This document shows, piece after piece, positions 8,861 through 14,051 of a stretch of DNA of 14,051 nucleotides. The stretch lies in contig WELB01000145.1 in NCBI GenBank assembly GCA_009602725.1, forward strand, positions 111,044 through 125,094, read 5' to 3'. Position 1 is the first letter of the stretch, and each line of letters opens with the position of its first letter. The translations under genes and the position numbers were made by a program. The notes under the pieces were generated by a model. That model searched no databases, was not told where the DNA came from, and worked only from the letters and a program-made list of their open reading frames with translations. The DNA is from Spirogloea muscicola. Its lineage: Eukaryota; Streptophyta; Zygnematophyceae; Spirogloeales; Spirogloeaceae.

Positions 8861-9190
8861 TGGATCGGGAGAGCCCCGGAGCGCCACACGCGAAGTATCT
8901 GATGCCGCCCAACGCTCGTCGGAGGAGGTGGGCTAAGCAGTCCGCCAAGCGGCGGGCGTCAAGGAGAGGAATACTCCGATCACCCAGGGCGACGAGTTTG
9001 TCCCGCTGGCCGTCGACATTCATGACCGTTCGGGACCCGATGGCTCGACCTTCTCCAGCACCTTGCACGGCGTGCAGTGACCTGCCGCCAAGGGCAGCAG
9101 AGCGAGCAGCACGGCTTCAGTGCCGCCGAGTCCTTTGCTCGAGTGTCCAGGATGCGCCTGGCCATCTCCCTGCAGAAAGGAATGGAGTGT
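8858..9190 (+). pseudogene. RLE retroelement 3' fragment, copy C
   Basis: Plus-strand remnant of the same C-terminal block: VDRESPG (compare VDRSNPG in copy A), then GDEFVPLAVDIH, and after a frameshift near 9040 a stretch reading WLDLL..LARRAV and finally RMRLAISLQKGM. It carries more upstream sequence than copy B and is more diverged than copies A and B. After about 9190 it passes into AT-richer sequence with TAATAAAG near 9290, perhaps its 3' UTR. Confidence 0.65.
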
Positions 9191-9430
9191 GTATTAGTAT
9201 ATAGGGCCTAGGTGGCCAAGAACAATAGGTACATCAGAGAGAAGGACGCATTCGGGAGAGGGCGGTGGCTCGGAGACAAGTATGGGGGTAATAAAGAACA
9301 ATAAAGATCAAAGGGGCCAGGGAAAACGCCAAAACACACAGCGAATAAAGTAGCTATGAAAGACTAAGTAATCCCTATTACTAAGCAGCCGCAGGTCGGA
9401 GGAAGTGGTCCCCTGGTAGCGGGTCCCCTG
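9191..9430. other. AT-richer junction between converging fragments C and D
   Basis: This stretch sits between the plus-strand fragment C and the minus-strand fragment D and probably contains both 3' UTRs. It contains TAATAAAGAACAATAAAG near 9289-9306 on the plus strand. No coding sequence, poly(A) tail or target duplication was recognised. Confidence 0.4.
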
Positions 9431-9765
9431 GCTAGGGCCAGAGGCTGCAGCTAAGGCACGACCGATATGTAGATGCAGCGGCGCGAGCCATGGACCTCTG
9501 CAGCGAACAAGCGGACAAGCGCATGCGGTGCACCTGTGCGAGCGAGCCTGCTGCATTGAAATCCACCGGCTCCCCCTGGTATCGCCGGGAGATGGCGTGA
9601 CGCGAGAGCTGGTTGAATAGCTCGAGCCACCGAGCGCCCACCGCACCGTGGGTGTCGATGGCAAGCGGGAAGAACTCGTCTTCCCGAGGGTGATTGGCGT
9701 ATTCAACTCCTAATGCAAGCCCAGCACGCTGGTGTGTTGCGAGTGCCTGGGGAGCGCTGCATACG
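9431..9765 (-). pseudogene. RLE retroelement 3' fragment, copy D
   Basis: Minus-strand copy of the same tail: LGVEYANHPREDEFFPLAI, then DTHGAVGARWLELFNQLSR, then HAISRR, then DFNAAGSLAQVHRMRLS. A frameshift near 9500 moves the reading to LHLHIGRALAAAS in another frame, matching LHLRAGRALAAAP of copy B. The VEYANHP start corresponds to the K-rich end of the RLE region in copy A. The copy is 5'-truncated. Bases 9766-9824 beyond it show nothing recognisable. Confidence 0.72.
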
Positions 9766-9824
9766 CAATGATAGCCGCATGATAGCAAGGCAGAAGGAGG
9801 CCATCTTCAGAAGGCCGTTGTAGA

Positions 9825-10115
9825 ATGACCTTTCATTCTTGGGACCTAGGGCGCGCCGCTGCCGCTGCCGGTCAAGTGCGGTATGCGCGCCGCACTCTCT
9901 GGAGAGTGCAGCGCGTGCCGAGGAGGCAATCTCTCCCGGCTAGGGCGGCCAGGAGCCGGAGCGGTGAGAGATGTCCCGGAAGGGTCGACCACGCGAGTGA
10001 GTGCGAGGCAAGGAGGCAACTTTGGGGAGCTTGTGATGTCCTGTATTGCGGTATGGAGTGTGTGGTTTGCTGACTGTCGGAGCCTGAATTGATCACTCAG
10101 TGTCTTTCAGACAGC
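9825..10115 (+). other. Leader / possible 5' LTR end of element 2
   Basis: GC-rich non-coding stretch before gag, containing a strong hairpin at 9885-9916. TGGTAT at 10117-10122 matches the first six bases of the common initiator-tRNA-Met primer-binding site but then diverges and overlaps the gag ATG, so I do not rely on it. No second copy of this stretch exists in the window, so LTR status cannot be shown. Confidence 0.4.
9885..9916. other. Strong hairpin in gag leader
   Basis: GCACTCTC at 9892-9899 pairs perfectly with GAGAGTGC at 9902-9909 across a two-base TG spacing. After one mismatch (9891/9910) the stem continues with five Watson-Crick pairs (9886-9890 with 9911-9915) and a G-T wobble. 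The position upstream of gag would suit an RNA packaging, dimerisation or translation-control element; the role is inference. Confidence 0.6.
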
Positions 10116-11425
10116 ATGGTATTGCACACCTCCAGTGCACGGCCGAGCCCTCCTCGGGAGGCAGAGCGGTCGGCTGCTGAGGCAGCGGCTGCTGCAGGGC
10201 CAGCTGCTGCGGCAGTGGCTGCTGCGGAGCACGCCCAAGAGGGGCACTCCCACGAGGGGCACGCCCACGAGGGGCACGCCCAAGCGGGGCTCGCCCAAGA
10301 GGGGCACGCCAACAAGGGGCACGCCCAAGCGGGGCACGCCCAAGAGGGGCACGCCCAAGAGGGGCACGTCGAGCTGGAAGCCGGAGGCCAGGAGGGCTTG
10401 TCGGCTGGGGACTTGCAACGCGTTGCACTCCTCATGCGGGATCTGGCAGCAGCCCAGCCTACGACAGACCCAGCTCAGCACCGGTCTTTTGCGAGGATCT
10501 GCACGGAGCAGCGCGCCCTCCTCGTCCGGCAGCGCGCCGAAGAGCGGCATATGCAAGAGGTGGATGCCTCGTTGCATCTGATGCGCAAGAGCAGCGGCAA
10601 CCCTGAGCATGGACTTGCCAGGGCCCATGCACCCAGACACTTCTCCGGTCAGGACGATCGGGGAGATTTGCAGCCATGGCTCGATGAGATGGAGAATGGT
10701 TCGTGTGCTCCAACACAGACGCGGGGGCACGCGTGCGCCTCGCTGCTACCTATCTCACAGGGGAGCCCCGTTAGTAGTGGAACACTCTGAAAAAAGGGCT
10801 CGACGCCCGAGGAACACGGTGGCTGGGACTTCTTTTGCAGCTCGCTTACGTCAGCCTATGGCGACCCACACGCAGAGCTGCGCGCCCGCGATGAGCAGGA
10901 TGCTCTCCGCATGAGGGGCGAGGGATGCGAGGGCTTTAAGCCCTACGTGCGGCGATCGTGCGGCCATTCCGTCTGCTGCTGTCCCAGCTACGCAGCGAGC
11001 CAATGAAGCCAATTGACCAATGCCAGCGATTCAAGGCTGGATAGCCTACTCGCTTCCGCAATTGGGTCGCGGTGAATTCCGCAACGGCGAAACCTGTCAC
11101 GGACTTCACCAAGATGGTAGAGCACGACCGCAAGGTGCTTAGCACGCCGGACATTGCCGGTCCGAGCAAGCGTCCCCTGCTGGAGGCAGGCGGCTCTGAT
11201 GCAGAGCGAGGCATGAAGCGGTTCAACCCAAGGCACGGCTTGAACGCTCGTCCTCAAGGCGGCTTCCCCAAGCCGCGGGTGGAAGGCGCTGGCTGCTTCA
11301 AGTGCGGTGACAAGCGCCACCAGCTCAGGGACTGCCTGGCGGCAGGTCCCTCTTCCTCGCGGCCACGTCCACAGCGCCATATGGGCCGGGACCAGGGCAC
11401 TTCCAGGGGCAAGCGTGAGTGCTTG
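10116..11425 (+). pseudogene. gag: gag polyprotein of element 2 with CCHC zinc knuckle
   Basis: The chosen start is ATG 10116; the frame reads to 10790. The N-terminus is Ala-rich, then comes a His-rich pentapeptide repeat (10229-10370), then HFSGQDD and LQPWLDEME (near 10635-10695), the start of a Ty3-type capsid. The capsid continues in frame 2 as VRLAATYLTGEPR followed by two TAG stops (10772-10777), returns to the first frame as YGDPHAELRARDEQDALRMR (10857 on), and returns to frame 2 from about 10925. The stretch with FTKMVEHDRK leads to the nucleic-acid-binding knuckle CFKCGDKRHQLRDC (11294-11335, CX2CX4HX4C). Gag would package the RNA. Several frameshifts make this copy non-functional. 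Ends are approximate. Confidence 0.78.
10229..10370 (+). repeat. 15-bp tandem repeat, about nine units, His-rich pentapeptide
   Basis: Units of the form GGGGCACGCCCAAGA are repeated head to tail with small changes. Translated in the gag frame they give HAQEG, HSHEG, HAHEG, HAQAG, LAQEG, HANKG, HAQAG, HAQEG and HAQEG. Because the unit is a multiple of three, all three frames on both strands stay open and look repetitive. Most differences change the second to fourth residue of the unit while Gly, and His in all but one unit, is kept. Confidence 0.9.
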
Positions 11426-11837
11426 ACCCTTGCCTCTGCAAGCCATCTCATTCAGCCAGACGCACTTGAGCTGTTTGATCTTGCTGGCATTGCTTGCCCC
11501 TCACCAACATACCGGTTGTGCGCTCCATTTCTTGTTTTATTGCAAGGTCTGGAGGCCAGAGGGCCTCTATTTGTGTGGGTCGCCCGCAATGATTTGCAAG
11601 ACGCTGCAGATGTCTATCAGAGCTGGCCTGAGTGCCGTCGGCCTGAAGACATGCTGTTCTTCATTGTGCCACAGAAGCGCGGCGTGATTGATCAAGCTCC
11701 GCTGGGGATGTCGCTGTTGTGCTCGCACGAGGCGGGACACAGGCTCCTTAGTCGTAGTGTTGATGCCACTCGGCTTAGGCCTTTCCCGACAGCGGTCAGG
11801 GTATATATCGCTCGCACCCCATTCCTTGGCAGTGTCC
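11426..11837 (+). other. Unidentified coding spacer between gag knuckle and protease
   Basis: The gag frame continues open after the zinc knuckle to a TGA at 11846-11848 and encodes about 135 residues that I cannot assign. Readable pieces include ALELFDLAGIAC, ARGPLFVWVARNDLQDAADV and FFIVPQKRGVIDQAPLGM, which look more like a folded globular protein than low-complexity linker. It could be a gag-pol linker domain of this lineage or inserted sequence. A TATA-like run, GGTATATATCG, lies at about 11799-11809. Confidence 0.45.
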
Positions 11838-12120
11838 ATGCTTTTTGAGGGGCTGGTTGCTGCGGCACCAGCTAGGATCCTCATAAACTCAGCGGCCTCA
11901 GTGTGCTTTGTCGAGAGGGATTTGGTGTGCTCCACTGGCTTGCATTTGCAAGCAGACGGTCTGCCTGGAGTGACATTGGCCGATGGCAACCCAACCGATG
12001 TCTTGGGCCTGTGCAAGGTTCCCATTCGCATCCAGCAATACAAAGCCGAGGTGCCTTGTTATGCCATTGCATTGACTGTCGCCTTTGATGTGATATTGGG
12101 AGATTTACTCGCTTTGAGCC
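11838..12120 (+). pseudogene. Retropepsin-like protease with degraded active site
   Basis: In the frame ending at the TGA 12135-12137 the layout of a retroviral-type aspartic protease is clear: ARILINSAASVCFVERDLV where families have an ILIDSGAS-like block, then VTLADGN, IRIQ and FDVILGD. The catalytic triplet (Asp-Ser/Thr-Gly) at 11886-11894 reads Asn-Ser-Ala, so both the Asp and the Gly are lost and the enzyme would be dead. A frameshift near 12100 separates it from the following reverse transcriptase frame, which resumes with [12 protein letters not shown]. The functional enzyme would cut the Gag-Pol polyprotein. Confidence 0.75.
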
Positions 12121-13330
12121 GTGTCAGCATGCCTTGATTTTGAACGCCATACTTGCACGGTACAATGTGGCGCACGGCGCTTTGTCCTTTGCAAGCAGCT
12201 TCCCTGTGCAACGCCGCTGGCGGCAGGGGCTTCCATTCTGCTGTCCGCCATGCAGTTGAAGCGATTGATTCACAAGAACACTGTCCAGATGGCATTTCTT
12301 GTGATGGTGGCATTGAACGACGAGTCTAAGCCTGACTTGCGTGTGAATGCTGCGGATTCACATGGCGGGGTTTATGACAAGCTGCTGGAAGAATTTGCAG
12401 ACGTGTTTCCCGACTCTCTTCCGGACGGTCTACCTCCTCATCGAGGTGTGGCTCGTACAATTCTATTGGAGCCAGGCGCCAACCCGCCTTTCCGTCCCAT
12501 GTACCGGCTGAGCCCTCTCGAATTTCGAGAAATGCAAACCCAGGTCGAGGACCTGCGGGCGAAGGGCCACATTGAGCCATCTCAGTCGCAATACGGAGTA
12601 CCCATCCTCTTTGGCAAAGAGAAGGATGGCACTCTACGGATGTGCATTGATTATTGGGCTTTGAATAAGCTTACTGTCAGGAACCGATACCCATTGCCTT
12701 GGATAGATGATCTGTTCGATTGACTTGCAGGGGCTACGGTATATAGCTCCTTGGACCTGGCAAGTGGGTATCACCAAATTCGAATCACGCCTGCGGATGT
12801 TCCGAAGTCGGCGTTTCGTACGCCGCTTGGACAATTTCAGTTTAAGGTGCTGAGCTTTGGTTTGACCAATGCACCGGCTACGTTCCAGGCGGTGATGTCG
12901 AGGGTCTTTGGCCCCCTGCTCTACCATTTTGTGCTGGTTTACTTGGATGACATACGGGTGTTCAGCAAAACGCCCGAGGATCACGTGAAGCACCTGCGCC
13001 TAGTGCTGCAGTTGCTGCATGAAGATCAATAATTGTATGCTAAGCGGTCCAAGTGCGCATTCAACCACTTAGAGCTGACACACCTCGCGTATGTCGTGGG
13101 CAATTACGGCATACGTGTCGACCCCAAGAAGACTTCGGTCGTATGGGATTGGCCTGTGCCACAAACTGTGCCTCGATTGCGCTCCTTTGGGGGATCGAAA
13201 TTATTTCCGAAAGTTCCTACAAGGCTATGGGAACTTGGCGCTTCCTCTTACGAAGCTGACTCGTAAGGACGTACCTTGGAATTGGTCGTCCGAATGCCAG
13301 AGGGCATTTGAGGAATACAGCAGGCGTTAA
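12121..13330 (+). pseudogene. pol: Ty3/gypsy reverse transcriptase
   Basis: Frame 12121-13190 carries the full palm: fingers [17 protein letters not shown], then [20 protein letters not shown], motif A SSLDLASGYHQIRI with its Asp at 12754-12756, motif B FGLTNAPATFQAVM, and catalytic YLDD at 12940-12951, then a GNYGIRVDPKKT connection block. The frame contains two internal stops: TGA at 12721-12723, just before motif A, and TAA at 13030-13032. Near 13190 the coding path moves to another frame (NYFRKFLQGYGNLALPLTKL, then WNWSSECQRAFEE), which stops at 13328-13330. The residue after CIDY is Trp where Arg is usual. Decayed copy, secure family call. Confidence 0.9.
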
Positions 13331-13332
13331 CA

Positions 13333-14051
13333 TCTCCGCCTGTGCTGGCCTTTCCTCGTGAAGGCGTGCCATATGAACTCGTCTGCGATGCCTCTTTGAC
13401 CGGCATTGGTGCCGTGCTCTTGCAAGATGGTCACCGTTAGCGTTTGTGAGTCGCCTGCTGCTCCCTGCAGAGCGAAATTACACTACGGGCGAGCAGGAAA
13501 TGCTGGCTGTGGTGCACGCCTTACGTGTCTGGCGTTGCTACCTGGAAGGTGTGGCATTTACGGTTGTCACGGATCATTGCCCATCGACATATTTCCACAC
13601 GCAGCAACATTTGACTAGGCGTCAAGCTCGATGGGCTGAGTGCATGGCACAATTCGATTTCCAGTGGGTTTATCGCCCTGAACGTCTTATTGTTGCAGAC
13701 CCTGTGAGTCGCAACATTCGCGGCGCTGATGCGTTGGCTTCTTTGAATGCTGCTGGAGTGCGGGCTGCATGCAGGATTGCGTCCGACTCGTCGAGCTTCT
13801 CAGCACACCACGGCGAGCTCTCTGAGCTCTACGTGCGTATCCGTAAAGGGTATGGCACAGACCCATCAGTTGCTGAAGCCGCCAACGTAAGCACCCTCAC
13901 TGATGACAAAGGCTTCTGGTGGCAAGGCGACGCTATTGTGGTCCCGAACTGCAATGCCTTGCGCACAGAAATAATGCAGGAGCTGCATGATACGCCTTAC
14001 AGTGGTCATTTGGGAGTGAGCAAAACCAAACAGGCTGTGCGACGCCTCTTT
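13333..14051 (+). pseudogene. pol: RNase H and start of integrase, open at window end
   Basis: RNase H begins as VLAFPREGVPYELVCDAS (catalytic Asp at 13387-13389) in a frame that stops at 13438-13440. One base earlier in phase, from 13434, the frame is open without a stop to the last base of the window (206 codons). It contains GEQEML (near 13491-13502), TDHCP (Asp at 13572-13574), RRQARWAE and ADPVSRN, the usual RNase H motifs of Ty3/gypsy elements. After a linker, the integrase N-terminal zinc-binding domain starts with HDTPYSGHLG (His codons at 13986-13988 and 14007-14009); its two Cys lie beyond the window. No chromodomain can be checked here. Confidence 0.88.

Larger units (their letters stand above)
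9825..14051 (+). mobile_element. Ty3/gypsy-type LTR retrotransposon (element 2), decayed, runs off window
   Basis: Domains occur in the order gag (with CCHC knuckle), protease, reverse transcriptase, RNase H, integrase, which is the Ty3/gypsy order. The coding path is broken many times: frameshifts near 10700, 10855, 10925, 12100, 13190, 13330 and 13434, and in-frame stops at 10772-10777 (two TAG), 12721-12723 (TGA) and 13030-13032 (TAA). The left boundary is uncertain; 9825 is where the similarity to the RLE family ends and a GC-rich leader begins. The 3' LTR, if present, is outside the window. Its relation to element 1 cannot be tested here, because the two carry non-overlapping parts of integrase. 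Confidence 0.85.

Noticed and set aside
8598-9068. 156-residue minus-strand frame
   Set aside because: It runs antisense through copy C and over possible copy E, with no coherent domain.
10229-10370. CRISPR-like array
   Set aside because: Units are contiguous 15-mers with no spacers, inside a coding gag frame, in a eukaryotic context.
10107-10730. Minus-strand 207-residue frame with repeated LLGVPL-type units
   Set aside because: It is the antisense reading of the 15-bp gag repeat; a repeat unit divisible by three keeps all frames open.

Overview
The window looks like nuclear DNA of a green alga. A trebouxiophyte or related chlorophyte is my best guess, not proven. Host coding exons are very GC-rich at third codon positions and are interrupted by short GT-AG introns (87-269 bases). 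The diacylglycerol acyltransferase is of the plant/algal type, and the rest is dominated by decayed retroelements. A single N at 4043 and a 124-base poly-T at the left edge suggest a draft assembly.

Left part (1-4042): two host genes in convergent orientation. On the + strand a five-exon DGAT2-type acyltransferase (190-1852) can be read end to end once spliced; its natural N-terminus may be cut by the poly-T. On the - strand I reconstruct a six-exon reticulon-domain protein (4042-2870). It is not visible as any single open frame, but all five introns are GT-AG, short and phase-consistent, and the product has the two-hairpin reticulon layout. Both products would act at the ER membrane: DGAT2 makes storage triacylglycerol and reticulons curve ER tubules. 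The kilobase between their stop codons holds no recognisable gene.

Middle part (4043-9790): retroelement wreckage. A long degenerate copy of a non-LTR element with reverse transcriptase and a C-terminal restriction-like endonuclease (RLE) domain lies on the - strand (6220-4043) and abuts the first visible reticulon exon exactly at the N. At least three, perhaps four, further fragments of the 3' end of the same family lie at 8315-9765 in both orientations. Between them sits an internally deleted Ty3/gypsy chromovirus remnant on the - strand: two direct repeats of about 438 bases (LTR segments) flank only the C-terminal part of an integrase with a chromodomain.

Right part (9790-14051): a second, longer but also degenerate Ty3/gypsy element on the + strand, with leader, gag carrying a His-rich 15-bp tandem repeat and a CCHC knuckle, an unexplained spacer, a protease with a ruined active site, reverse transcriptase, RNase H and the start of integrase, running off the window.

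I found no convincing new biological system. The most informative points are the hidden reticulon gene, its fusion to a retroelement at an ambiguous base, and the local cluster of RLE-element 3' ends.
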